Assembly (NCBI RefSeq): GCF_963583255.1
Contig: NC_084808.1
Location: 27,546,300-27,610,299 of the forward strand
Source of the DNA: Pyrus communis
Taxonomy: Eukaryota > Streptophyta > Magnoliopsida > Rosales > Rosaceae
Direction of reading: 5' to 3'
Length of the DNA stretch: 64,000 nt
In this document: one piece after another, positions 35,691 through 47,586 of the stretch
Position numbering within the stretch: position 1 is the first letter of the stretch
Layout: each line of letters starts with the position of its first letter
Translations under genes and position numbers: made by a program
The notes under the pieces: model-generated
The model's input: the letters and a program-made list of their open reading frames with translations, nothing else
Database searches by the model: none
What the model was told of the DNA's origin: nothing

Positions 35691-36180
35691 TATGAGCAAC
35701 GGATTGACGGCTATTATATGTATAAATTATAATGGAGCCTAGTATTCCCCCACACTGGTCCACGTGAAGAGAAAATAACAGCAGTCTACGTCTCTGCTCT
35801 CTGTATTTTATTTTTTAAATCCGGTTTTTCTTTTCTTCTGTTAAAATAAAATAAATTTCAACAGTTGCTTCACTATTAATCAATATCAGTACCATATGTC
35901 TTTAACTTAATTACTTACACCGTTAACATTTATACACTTTCGTTACAAAATGTTATATGAATGTAGTATTTTAGTTTGTCGGGTTCTCCGTTTGAATGAT
36001 TAACTACTAATCAGCACACATATTGTTCTCAATTTAGTGACACGGGGCTTAAGTCCAATAGATGTGAGATTCTATTAAACATTTGATTCTATTAGTAGTA
36101 AAATTACTAGATATATATTGTATTTTATTTTGCCAATTTTTGATGAAAAATACTCACAATACGATATTATTCGACAACAA
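35691..36180. other. Intergenic DNA upstream of the CLE gene
   Basis: No gene seen. Confidence 0.5.
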
Positions 36181-36367
36181 AATTGCAGCACTGGTCCCTC
36201 AATTATAACCCAATTGGAGTAATGGTTTCTCAACTAAAAATTCATGACCATTGGTCTCTTAACACATCAAAACGTGCATCGTTAACTTTGTCAACATGAG
36301 TCATGTTGAAAGAACCATTGCTATAATTAGATTAAAATTGAGGGACAATTGTTACAATTTTTCCCCT
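36181..36367. repeat. MITE-like foldback
   Basis: Left AATTGCAGCACTGGTCCCTC then AATTATAACCCAATTGGAG. The right end is its diverged inverse (GATTAAAATTGAGGGACAAT then TGTTACAATT). About 187 bases, non-coding. Confidence 0.5.
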
Positions 36368-38398
36368 AAGTTATCATAATCAATAGTCACAAAATTTTAA
36401 TTAATAGACTATTACCACAACCCCCCCCCCCCCCCTCTCCTCCTCCTCCCAAGTTAAAGTTATGGAAAGATGGTTTTTTTTTTCATCACTAATTTGCCAA
36501 TCGTTGTGGTGAATCACTGTTACACTGCTGCTGCAGTTGCTGCAAATATCGGTGCAACTACGATTACCGATGCATTACGCTAGAATGCATGAGAGCCACA
36601 CTTGAGCATGAGAGAGCGAGAGGCAAATTTTGAGAATTCAAGTTATTTAACCACGCAGGGAGGTGAACGGTGAAGTACACTCTCCAATTACGCGTCCTGT
36701 AAATGGTAAATAGTAAAGAGATAGAGTGTCGATTTAAAAAAGAAAGAAATGCATGGGATTGCGGAGGAGGAGGAGAACGGCCGGGAATCCCGCGGCGGTG
36801 TTGGCGACCAATATTTGGGTGAAGTAGGTTAAAAGTCTTAAGAGTCAAGAGTCGTACGTAAACATGGAAACGTGTATGCAAAAGTAATAGTTCTCTCTCG
36901 TACGTTCGACCTAATTAATTGTTAATTACTATTCTAAATTACTAGAATTAGGTGTCAACTTTGATGCAATCTAGTGAGCTACTTGAAGACACAATTGTCC
37001 TCATAAATCACTTGGGACATGTGATTAATAATGTGAGTTTTTCGTTGCTGTATTTGGTCAGATTTTTGGGTACGATGTTTTATATTTATTTTGTCACGAT
37101 TCAAAATTGTCATTAGCTGGCATATGACGCTTTACTACAGCGACGGAGAACAATAATGTTTATGCAATTTGGTCGAGTGGGAGAGATTGAATAAGAAAGA
37201 AACAAGTCGAAAAGGAGAGATTGAGTGAGAGAGAGATAGAGACGCTGAGATAAAATCAAGGATATAAATTGAATATCAAATAATTTGGACAGCGAAAACA
37301 GTTCATACCCACCCTCGCCCCATGGGAACAAGACTTGTTTGACCAGCCCTACTTCGAACCACGTTGTTGATTAACACATTCTCATACATGTATGTGCTTT
37401 TTTTGTTTTATTTGTGTAAGAGTTGTCTTAATCATGTTAATCAAGTAAAGAAGTGGACCTCGAACCTACTCAAATAAATGGCCAGCTTGCATGTTATTAA
37501 TCATTCTAAACAATAGCAATTTTATGATGCATGCCGACCACAATATTAGATCAATTATCTTAGATTCTATGATTTTAAGAAAATTATGGTCATACACAAT
37601 TTGGTCTTAATTCAATAGTACGTGATCATTTAATTTTTGTTGTTGCACTTTCTCTTCAATCGTTGCATTAAGATCGAATGATGAGGGAACACAATTTTAT
37701 TTGAGAATAAGATCTAGGATAATGAAACCCGTATTAGATCATGACATTATTAACTCATCAATTGGTGATGATGAAGCATGCACGAAATTTGGCATTCAAG
37801 AAAAATGAAAACAAGGAACAAAATTAAAAGAATTTGCGATTATCATATCGGATTTTCTCATAAGAAAATTCCATTTCTTGGTAATACAAATCCATTGTGT
37901 TCTTTTTTCTTAGAAATAGAAAGATAATTGTTATTAGCACTCTAAAAATCTTATTTGGCACTTCAAACTTTCTATAATTAGAAGAAAGAAATACATTTAT
38001 AAATAATGTAAATAAAAATTTTGAAATGCTAATAAAATTTTCTAATGAAAAAGCGGAGAAAAGAAAGATAAAATATGGGAATCAATGTTCTTGGTGTATC
38101 GATGGGAAAGTTACGACTGGCATTCAGGAATGGTCACTTCCATGCATGTTCCTTGACTCTTGAGGAGATAGCGATGGCATTTAAACGTTTCAATGGACTT
38201 GGTACGGTTAAAACTTAAAACTGAATTATTTTTACTTTACTTTGGGAGAATTCAATCACACAGTACGGTTAAAACCGAACGTTTGACCCTCTATTTTTCA
38301 ATGCAGGACAAACACTGAAACAGGATAAAAAAATTCTGTACTGTAGTCCAAAGTTGTAGAGCGCGTGAGAAACACGCTTTTAACATGGAAAGTTCAGA
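36368..38398. other. Intergenic DNA
   Basis: A C homopolymer of about 17 bases at 36420-36436 is followed by a CT-rich stretch. Frames at 36564-36881 and 37113-37331 (minus) have no family features. No gene seen. Confidence 0.5.
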
Positions 38399-38612
38399 GT
38401 TCGTTTGGAAGTGTTTTTAAAATGATTAAAAACGTTTTTTATGAAAATGTTTTTGAAACCAATTTTTTGTAAAAATTCAAGTGAATTCTGAAAAAGCACT
38501 TTACGTGATTCCTGCAATAAGCACAAAAAAACACTTGAAGTGTTTTTGGAACCCAAAATCAATTACACCAAAAACACTTTCAATTATTTTAAAAACAATT
38601 CCGAACAAGCCC
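38399..38612. repeat. MITE-like foldback (family D)
   Basis: Left GTTCGTTTGGAAGTGTTTTT then AAAATGATT. Reverse complement of the right end: GGGCTTGTTCGGAATTGTTT then TTAAAATAATT. About 214 bases. The overlapping frames on both strands are by-products of this palindromic sequence. Confidence 0.55.
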
Positions 38613-39507
38613 AAAATTACTGGAGGTGGTTGTGTTGTTTTGGGTTGGTCCTCGAAAGAGAGGAGGTTAAGAAAAGTAGGTTTTGTTTTGTGGCTGAAAG
38701 GAGAGACAATGAGGTAACTCGTAGTCTTAGAAAAGGAAAAGCCTATCTGATCTGATCTCCTCGTCCCTCTCCCCGTCCCCCACCGGGCCACCCCCACCCC
38801 CACCCCGCCACTCCTTCATCTGCATGCAATAAAGTTGACAAGTTTGAGCTTGTGGTTTGGACTTTTGTCAATCCTCTGCTATTCATTTTTGCTGTTTTCT
38901 TATCCCCTCTTTTATTGCATTTGCCATTTTCTTCTTGGCATCAACCCGCAACCACCTACTACTATTTATTTCCCCTATTTCCTCTCTCTCTAACACAAAC
39001 ATTCAAATTCCACCCGATTTTCTTTGCTTCTGAATAGGGGTGGGCAGATTCTGTTCGTTTCGCTTCACCCTCGAAAACATAAACCAAACCAAACAATACA
39101 AAGAGCGTGCTATCTATAAATTTTTTTTTACTTTCACATACTTTTTTTCAAATTTTAACCGTTGAATCAAATAAGATGAAGTAATAGTGTGTAGAAAGTA
39201 AAAAAAGGTGTCGATAGCACCACCCTACAATGATTCAAGTTCTGCGCGGTTGGTTTTGTTAAAAAAATATAGCGAGAGGAAAAGGGGAAAGAACAAAAGA
39301 GAGTTGCGGATGGAGAGCGAAGAGAAAAAGAATGGATATAAGTGGCAAAGCCAAGAGCTGAACAATTTGCAACCGGTTCATTTCGATCTAGTTCACTAGT
39401 TCAAATCTTTTTTTTTTTGGGGGAAAATTGTAAAAGGGAATTTCCCCTAAAATAGTCTGTTCTAAAATTAAAAGTATAGCAGATTTAAAATTAATTTGGA
39501 AAGTGAA
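38613..39507. other. Intergenic DNA with a short foldback
   Basis: No gene. At 39107-39220, GTGCTATC and GATAGCAC bound a 114-base foldback whose arms also share ACTTTC/GAAAGT and poly-T/poly-A, a small MITE. Confidence 0.5.
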
Positions 39508-39710
39508 AGCTGGTTTGGTATTGCTGTGTTTTGAAAAAAAATTATTTCTACTGTGCTATGAGAATAAGCTCAATTTTGCTGCTTCACATTTTCAGCTTTT
39601 TTTCACCCAAAACTGTGAAAATAAGCTATTTTTAAGTATTTATCAAACACATTTTTGAGTTCAGCTTTTTTTATACCCATTTTTTATAAAAGTACCTCAG
39701 TACCAACCCA
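39508..39710. repeat. MITE family C, copy 2 (3' side of the DUF1218 gene)
   Basis: Begins GCTGGTTTGGTATTGCTGTG and ends AGTACCAACCCAGT. The interior has CAGCTTTTTTTCA, as in 30794-31132. It lies about 200 bases past the DUF1218 stop, possibly in or near the 3' UTR. Confidence 0.6.
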
Positions 39711-39903
39711 GTACTGAGTCTTGTCAGCCACTAAAACTTAATAATTCTGCAACTTGCATTTGCAAGCATTCATGCAGGCACTTATATATTCACTAGATAA
39801 AACCAATGTAATAAATACACTGAAAAGTATGCCATCACAGAGGCATCCCATACCATAACATCAATGTGCAAACTTGAAAGCTAACTAGCACTACGAATTG
39901 ATT

Positions 39904-42267
39904 CTATGCATACCCAGTCATCCCGACAGTTGAGCTCGAACGATTTGCTTTGTGAGCTGCCTGAGCAGCAGTTGCCTTGGTGAAGTACATGTAGTAATAC
40001 ACGTTGAGAATCATAGTCGCAACCACAAATACTGCTCCAGAAATGAAAACGCCTTTTCGCAATGCTTCACAGGAGAAGTTCTGAGCATATATCATTTCCC
40101 GGTACTTGGTGTGATACGCATTTTTTGTAGCACCGGCAATGAGACAAGCTTCCGCAACCAGGAAAGTTGTCCTGGAGATACAAAAAATGCAGCAAATTAT
40201 AAAGGTGGAATCTGAATTACATGAGTTGACTGAAGAATAACATATTCAATCAACTCGTCCTAAGGCCAAATTGAAAGAGACTAAGCGGATACCCTATCAC
40301 ACGCTATGATTTCATATGATAATCGTTTATACCAGGTGCAGGCATACTACGATTTGCAACAGGTTGGCAATACACAAGTGTTTGGCAAACTTTTTAAAGA
40401 AAACAAAAGAAAAGGGAGCAAAATATGATGGGCAGGTTAAAGCAATCGGGGGGTCGATTTTATAATGTTGCCTTGTTCAAGATGGGGTTCCTTAAGAAAC
40501 ATAGGACTGCTCACCATGATGAAATAAAATATATAATGGACCAAGCTCGATTTCCACCAGGGGCCAAGGGTCTGCCAAAACACATGCATTTCGTGACACC
40601 CATGAGGAGTGATTCGCCTGAGAGAAGAAACAAGAAACCGCCTACTCCATAACCAGTTGCAACATCTGAATTATACACACAGTATGTTTCATTCGTTTGA
40701 ACATCTGTACGTATTTCACCCTGCCAGGAAATGAAGTTTCTTTATAAATTGCTTTTACAAAATATGGACCATACGCACAAAAATCAACCCAAGATTCCAA
40801 CAAGCCAATCGGTTACTCCAAAAGTAAGCAGGCATTCAAATGATAGAAATGGAAGTAATCAGAATGGTTTGATCAACCGAACTATGAAACATCACCAATC
40901 AGAGAAGAGAACTGACTAACCAAGTGGACCAAGGAAACAGTAGCCTGGATCCACACGTGCTTTTAAATTTGCAAGGCTTCTAACATTGCTATAAGATGAA
41001 GATATATTACACTTCACGAATGAAGCCTTATGCAATTGATGTACATCCCTACTTAAAACAAAAATCCAACCTTGCAATGCCAAGGGTTACAAACTTTTAA
41101 ATTTTCTCTATTTCACACTTTTTAAATGTTTGAAAATTCATCATGACACACGAATATACAGACTAATAAACTCTAATCCAACTGACGCATGAATTGCCTC
41201 TTCTTATACGCCCACATGATAATGCATAATTCTTCATAAACAATTTCATCCCCTTAAAATAAAGAACGCAGTGATTGGTACAATAGGAGAAACAAAATCC
41301 AAAGACCAAGAAGGCATGGTACATTAACTTCACAAAAGAGAATGTTCAAAGGATAATTACTATTCTAACAGCAGTGAGAAAATCAAAATTCTTGCGGGCA
41401 ACCCTGAATCTCGTTATTGTGCGATTCAGGATGATAGATCACCTATTCATTTGTAATTTTACTACCGTAATGATCATGCAACTAAATACCCATTTACTTC
41501 CAGCAACTTTTACACAATTTCAAATATAGACCCACGTTACTAATGAGCTGGGAAATGCTCATTCTTATTGTAAAAGTTTCATAAGATAATCTCTTTTCGC
41601 CAAGATCACAGATTGGCAATGGCAACAACTTAACCACGAAATGGAGAGGAATCGACTCCAACCACAGGCTTGTGGCAACGATTCCGCGAAAAAAAATGAA
41701 AATTAAATCATAAAGTAAATGAACTCAATCGCATATGGAAATGCCACCCTCAGAATCTTAGAGAATTTCAAAATGGGGGGTAATTAAGATAAATAACCAT
41801 CAAAATTTCGTACTCTTTTTGGCACTGTTTTGGTAATTGAGTGAAAGAAAAACCCGAAACCAAAAAAACAGTCTCACCATCAACAAATTAACCCAAAAAA
41901 TGTGAACAAACCCACTTTTCCAACGCACCAATTACCAATTCCACGACATCCTTAAAAACCCTTGTCTTTTACAGAGCACAAACAGTACAGAACAAACCAC
42001 CAAAGTACAGAACACAGAATCATGAAAATTAAACACAAAAAACAGATCAAGATACAAAACAAAGACTTGTGGAAAATAACACATTCAAAAACCAAATTTA
42101 ATTACATCTCGAACTGTTAAATTAGAAAGAAGACAAACGAGAAAGGAAAAGTAAAGACGGCTCACCACACTTCTTTGTCTCTCGGCAGCAATGGCGAACC
42201 CGAAGGCCACTAAGCTCAGAACCACCACCAGCAGGTGCACCAAAGTCGAACCCTTTCCTTCTCCCAT
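39904..42267 (-). CDS. DUF1218 family four-helix membrane protein
   Basis: Small plant-specific membrane protein. Family members studied in Arabidopsis include VCC1 (leaf bilateral symmetry) and MWL1/2 (secondary-wall lignin); the role of this one is unknown. Exons on the minus strand: 42267-42166, 40720-40515, 40171-39904. Sites are GT-AG with frame kept (AGT GTG/GGT GAA; TCA TG/G ACA), giving 191 residues. Helix 1 follows MGEGKGSTLVHLL. Exon 2 has YCVYNSDVATGYG, a second helix, and the cysteine pair KCMCFGRPLAPGG. Exon 3 has TTFLVAEACLIAGATKNAYH, the loop with SCEALRKGVF, the last helix and a short polar tail. Intron 1 is about 1.4 kb. Start chosen at 42267 because MGEGKG matches the family; upstream frames run through the leader. 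Confidence 0.92.
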
Positions 42268-43114
42268 GGCTTCCTTCCTCTCCGGTCTCCCCTCTCCCTC
42301 CCTCTCCCTCTGTCTGTGTAGGAAAGTTGAGTACAAAAGAGTGAGACTGAACAAAAAGTGACAACTTTCTTTGGACGCAGTGCGAGTTGCAAAGCAGTGG
42401 AAGCTGTTTTTACCAAAAGAAACCCCTCTTAGACCCACGCGATTATCTAAAAGCGTCAGAGACACGTCCCGGTCAAAGAGTCAAACTATCGTTGGCTGTA
42501 TGGCCTCTAGGGAAGTGTAGTTCACGGCGGGAGAGAGTCGCAGGTCATGCGATTATCATGGAATACGAGGAGGCGGGTTCCTGTTTAAAGAGCTTCGAGA
42601 TGCTTTTGGGGAGAGGAGGGACCGTTCCCACTTTTATTAATCGGGAATCTGTTTCTCTAGAAAATTCTACAAATGCTACAATTTTATCTACATCCTAAAT
42701 CTTTTTTTAATTTCGATTAAAATCTAAATGAATTGATATATCTACTTTATTGTAAAAAATCATAATTTTCGTCGAAAGCAATTAATATCATTATATCCAT
42801 TAATATTTTTATAGATTTGTATGTCGATATTTTCATAAATTTACGTATCAATATTTATGTCAGTATTGATATTTTATACATTGTTCGTCACTCATCAGTC
42901 CTGCTTTTTCCATGGCAAGTAGCCCAAACGGGTGGAGTTGTGTAACACATGGACATCTTTCCCTATAGATTGTTGACTGTTTGCATTGAATCCCACATAA
43001 TATTAGCCCATTACCAATCCAAATGACCCAAAGCAGCCCAATAGTTGAAGGTCTCAGGTGGTCCAACATGATCCAACAGACAAATGAATTAGGTTATAAA
43101 TATAGCATAAAATT
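42268..43114. other. DUF1218 gene upstream region and intergenic DNA
   Basis: CT-rich leader sequence of the DUF1218 gene (GAGAGGG on its own strand, near 42280-42320). Beyond it is AT-rich sequence with no gene seen. The plus frame at 42387-42698 has no family features. Confidence 0.45.
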
Positions 43115-43290
43115 AAAGGAAAATTAATAAAAATGATTTGAAAATTTTGAGTTTTAATAATAAGGACAAAATAAATGTAAATTGAAGAGTACCAAGATTA
43201 ACTTTTTAATGTAAAAATGTGATTTTTCGTTAAAATAAACAGTACGATGAACTTTTCGTTAAAACTTGTTAAAATTAAACTGCAGGAAGG
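43115..43290. repeat. MITE family B, copy 1
   Basis: AAAGGAAAATTAATAAAAAT then TTTGAAAATTTTGAGTTTTA, later AACTTTTCGTTAAAACTTG. The same phrases occur at 43515-43712 (opposite strand) and 51805-51985. Confidence 0.6.
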
Positions 43291-43439
43291 AGTTACAGTC
43301 ATTTCTGTCACAGTCCAGGTTTTGAAAGACGCGAAGATTAGGAGTAAAAAAATTTATAAAAAAATCTAAGACTCGCAGACGAGAGGAGGAAAAAATCAAG
43401 GGCTGAGAAATAAAGTTACACATCATCATACATATAATT

Positions 43440-43790
43440 CAAGTAGTCATTCCGATAAGATATGGGTGTTTGCCACCTGTCACAACCTATGGAGTGCATA
43501 ATGATAAGGCAAAGTTTTTTTTTCAGAAATATCAGTTTTACACCGTGAGATTTTTGGAAGTTTTAACAAAAAAATTACGGTATTATTTACTTTAATAAAA
43601 AAACTATATTTTTACACTAAAAAGTCAATCCTGGTATTATTCACTTTACCTTTTATTTTATCATTATCATTAAAACTCAAAGTTTTCAAACCATTTTCAT
43701 TAGTTTTCCTTAGATTTTTAGGTTGCGGTAACACAGGCTAAATTTAGCAGCGAAGTTATTTTCTATATATACATACATGAAGGATGAAGC
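43440..43790 (+). promoter_or_regulatory. Remnant RBCS light-responsive promoter, interrupted by a MITE
   Basis: CCGATAAGATATGG (43452-43465) and ATGATAAGGC (43501-43510) are I-boxes of the rbcS type. Between them TGCCACCTGTCAC (near 43473) is a G-box with one changed base (CACCTG for CACGTG). The order I-box, G-box, I-box is the classic light-responsive unit of rbcS promoters. CTATATATA near 43764 is the TATA box. Between the second I-box and the TATA box lies a family B MITE (43515-43712), which pushes the unit about 200 bases further upstream. Confidence 0.65.
43515..43712 (-). repeat. MITE family B, copy 2, inserted in the RBCS promoter
   Basis: Reverse complement reads AAGGAAAACTAATGAAAATG then TTTGAAAACTTTGAGTTTTA and AAAATATAGT, the same order as copies 1 and 3. 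It sits in opposite orientation to copy 1 only 225 bases away. Confidence 0.65.
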
Positions 43791-43928
43791 GACACTGTCA
43801 AGTCCCCTTAAGCTGATCACATCTACTTAGTTGTGATACTTTAACGAAGAAAGAGAGGAACTACGGCTTCCCCTAAGGTTTCTTCAGCCGCTGTTACCTC
43901 CGTCCAACGCACCAGGTCCCTAGCTCAG

Positions 43929-46900
43929 GTAGCATCATTGTTTGAACCTGTAACAATGAGATCATCAACGTATACCAGAACATAGAGTGAGTATGTAGAG
44001 GAATGGTAAATAAACAGGGATGCATCCAATTTGCTATGGGAAAAGCCGTGATTATATAAGAATGAGGCTAAACGCTGGAACCAAGCGCGAGGTGCTTGTT
44101 TGAGGCCATAAAGAGCTTTGTGAAGGCGACAAACATACTGGGAGTGGTTGGGATCAACAAAGCCAGGTGGTTGTTTCATATAAACTTCCTCGTGAGGAAT
44201 ACCATTCAGGAAAGCATTCCGAACGTCAAGTTGCTGCAATGACCAATTTTGTGAGACTGCTAAGGCAAGAATAGTAAGAATAGTACCTGGTTTAACAACA
44301 GGACTAAAGGTATCGTCGTAGTCAACCCCAACTTGTTGATTGAACCCCTTGGCGACAAGACGAGCCTTGTGGCGGTCAATGGAGCCGTCGGCCTTTCGTT
44401 TAACACGAAATAACCATTTGCATCCCACAATATTCATATGAGGAGTAACAGGAACAAGAGACCAAATGTGATTATGAAGAAGTGCATCATGTTCCTCTTT
44501 CATCGCTTGTTGCCAATGCAGGAATTTAGATGCTTGAGTGTAGCTAGTGGGCTCAATGGACATATGATCTTCAAGGGCTACAGTTAAACCGTGAGAAAGT
44601 GGATGTCGGGGCGAGTCGTAAGTGAGGGCATTGATACTCCCAAATTTGCGTGGAGGAGTAGAGTCTGGAGAAGTGACAGGTTGCGGTGAGGAAGCAATTG
44701 TGGTAGGTGAATGGGGTATAGGTGCTGCAATGGCCATGGATAGAGAGTGAGGCGTAGGAGGATCAGAAGCAGTTATTGGAATGTTGCTGGGGGACACAGG
44801 TGCTACTGCATGCGTCAGTGGTTGTAGTGCTTGTCGCTGGGATGCTGTTGTTGCGTGCTGAAGTGAGGCGGTGGGCCGAGAGACGGTGCAAGAAAGAATA
44901 GGGTCTGCGGCATGCATGAGTGGCTCCAAAAATAATGGTTGATGAAACTGCTCGGGAGGAGGAGAATCTGTCCTGCAGTCTTTATACGGAAAGGTGAGTT
45001 CATCAAATTGTACATTGCGAGAAATATACACCTTACCAGAAGCAACATCGAGACAAAGGTAGCCTTTGTAGTTGTTGTCGTAACCAATGAAGACACATGG
45101 GAGGGACTTAGGCATCAACTTATGTTTGTTGTAAGGAACCAAGTGAGGAAAGCATGTGCATCCAAAAGTCTTAAGAAAACGGTAATCGGGAACTTTGGCA
45201 AAGAGTTTTTCATAAGCAGAAACATTCCCAAGATTATGAAGAGGCAACCGGTTGATGAGAAATGCAGCAGTTGTGAAGGCCTCCACCCAAAATTTTTGCG
45301 GGAGATGAGATTGAGCAAGGAGACATAGACCCATTTCGGTAACATGGCGATGTTTGCGCTCAACTATACCATTTTTTTGTGGCGTATGTGGGTAAGAGAG
45401 TTGGTGTGTAATGCCATGATCACGAAGAAAATGTCGAAATGCAAGGCTAGTGAATTCACCACCACCATCTGTTTGTAATACTTTAATAGTGCGATTTAAA
45501 CAATTTTCAATCATGCGTTTGAAAGTGACAAAGGTAGGCATGACATCGGACTTACAAACAAAAGGGAACAACCACAGAAATCGTGAATAATCATCCACCA
45601 TAGATAAATAGTACTTATAGCCAAAATTAGACATTATAGGAGTGGGGCCCCATACATCAAGGTGTAAGATGTCTAAGGGATAGTGAGTGATGGACGTCCG
45701 AGAGGAAAATGGAAAGCGACATGCCTTGCCTATGGGACAAATATGACATTTTTTATTAGATGAAACTGCACCACTAATTGGGATATGGTATTTATTTGCC
45801 AAAACTTGAAAGATAGCAGTGGAGGGATGACCCAATCGAGCATGCCACACATCGCTAGTCGTCCGTTCACCATAAAACACAAGCTTGGGAGTAACATGAG
45901 GAGCAGCTCTAATATAGTAAAGTTCGCCATAGTTATGCCCAATCAGAAGGAGTTGGCCCGTTTTCTTGTCCTTTACACGAAAAGAACGATCATCCATCTC
46001 AAAAAAACAGTGATTGTCATAACAAAAACGACGAAGAGATAATAAGTTCTTCTTAATGGCAGGGACATATAACACATCTTTTAGCAACATAGGTCCATGT
46101 AAACTAGAGACGGAGGATTTACCGACATGAGATATAGGCAGGTGATTGTCGTTGCCCACAACAATAGTATCAGTACCTGTGTATGGGTGGATTTGTGTGA
46201 GAGCGGAAGGATCATTAGTCATGTGATTTGTGGCGCCGGAATCGACCACCCAAGGTGTTGACGAAGGAGAGTCCGCATTCGCTAAATAGGCAAAGTTTCC
46301 TCGGGTTGGACACTGGCGGGCTTTGTGACCATATTCTTCACAAAGTTGACAGTAGCCATCATATTCAAATGTCGGTGGCTTAGGTGGCAGTGACGGTGTG
46401 GGAAGAAGAGGTGGACGAGTGTCGGTCAATGAACTGGGGTTAGGACGAGAAGGATGCCAGTTGGTTTGACGGTTTTGATTGGAAGAACGCCAAGGTCGAC
46501 CACGACCATTGCCTTGCCCAAAAGAGTGATGTGAGGAAGATGATTGGTGACTATTGTGGGCAGAATGAGACGAGCCATCACAGCGACGAGAGGCAGCAAA
46601 AGCAGCGTTACTGGACAAGGAGAGAGTTGACAGCTTTTGTATGAGATGTTCTTCTTGAAGAAGTAGGTCGTAACAGTCATCGTAAGAGAGAGGAGATCGA
46701 AGATGAACGGCTGTGGTAAACTCTTTATATTCAGGACCAAGACCGTCCAAGAGGCTGTCAATGAGGTCCTCGTCAGAAATAATGGAGCCAGCAACAGTAA
46801 GTGAATCTGCAAGGCTTTTGGCATGCAGCAAATAGTCAGACATGGACTTCTCGGAATCCTTTTTGAGAGTGCGGAGTTGTTCACGAAGGGTGCGGATGTG

Positions 46901-47233
46901 AGTCTTGGAGACAGGAGACAAACGCTTTTCGAGAAGAGACCAAACATCGAAGACATAGGTGCAAGGAAGCAGTATAGAACAGATAGAGGGTGAACAAGTA
47001 GACTTGATCCAACTGAGGAGAAGTTTGTCTCGAGAATAATTCGGATTAAGAGATTCATCATCAAGCTTCTTTGGAGGTTTGGTATTGAGGGTCACGACAT
47101 CTTCCAGACCATGAATTTCAAGAATGTCGGAAAATTGGGATCGCCAACTGAGATAATTATTTCTGTCCATGGGAGTATTGATGGTGTGGGAGATGTTGAA
47201 GTTGGTGGGAAGGGAAGCAATAGATACGGCCAT
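43929..47233 (-). CDS. Copia gag-pol polyprotein, C-terminally truncated (1102 residues)
   Basis: An unbroken frame from MAVSIASLPTNF. Order of domains with rough residue numbers: gag (20-230); CCHC zinc knuckle CQLCEEYGHKARQC (293-306); protease WVVDSGATNHM (about 328); integrase with zinc finger HARLGHPS...CHICPIGKAC (about 470-505) and catalytic core with LQTDGGGEF (about 590); then reverse transcriptase from about 905, with KARLVAKGFNQ and LDVRNAFLNG, to the catalytic YVDD near residue 1093. A full Copia polyprotein would continue for roughly 250-300 residues. The absence of internal stops over 1100 codons suggests recent insertion, but the element cannot replicate alone. Confidence 0.93.
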
Positions 47234-47340
47234 GGTTGAAGAATGAGAGAAATTAGAAGAGGCAGTAGAGATTGGGGTGGTGGAGGCGTATAGAGGATCG
47301 AACGTTGGGAAGCGTTAGCTTGTGAGAAAGGATGATACCA

Positions 47341-47586
47341 TATAGAGAATTAGGTGGCGATAGACAGAGAAGAGTAGGGAGAAGCAGTTTGTATTTTAAA
47401 TGAATTCCTTGATCTGCTTAACATATTGATACAAGATATATACAAGCCTATAGTTGACTTTGTGCAACATAAAAGGTAACTAATAACTCTTGATTATTTA
47501 CATAAACAATATGGAGAGAATGGTGGGATCACGTTTTGACAACAGATGTGGTGGAGAGATTTGTGGTGGATTCAATACTCTCATCA
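47341..47586 (-). repeat. 5' LTR of the Copia element with adjacent primer-binding site
   Basis: On the minus strand the LTR begins TGATGAGAGTATTGAATCC at 47586 and runs to about 47341. The next bases, TGGTATCATC (47340-47331), match the start of the tRNA-iMet type primer-binding site TGGTATCAGAGC except at the end. Length is about 246 bases. No second LTR copy is present in the window, so the left boundary is estimated from the primer site. Confidence 0.65.

Larger units (their letters stand above)
43929..47586 (-). mobile_element. Ty1/Copia retrotransposon, truncated at its 3' end, inside RBCS exon 1
   Basis: Lies in reverse orientation to RBCS. The 5' LTR is at the right (47586 down to about 47341), followed by a primer-binding site and the gag-pol frame. 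It ends abruptly at 43929 inside reverse transcriptase, so the end of RT, RNase H, polypurine tract and 3' LTR are missing. RBCS coding sequence touches both ends, so the missing part is element sequence plus at most a few host codons. No target duplication is found, in line with loss of one end. Confidence 0.9.

Noticed and set aside
36564..36881. 105-residue minus-strand frame with a GRSPPPPQS stretch
   Set aside because: The proline run comes from a GGA-rich patch on the plus strand; no other support.
38380..38803. Frames on both strands around 38400-38800
   Set aside because: By-products of the palindromic MITE at 38399-38612.
42085..42465. 126-residue minus-strand frame extending the DUF1218 first exon
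   Set aside because: Only its part from 42267 to 42166 fits the family and splice sites; the rest is leader and intron read-through.
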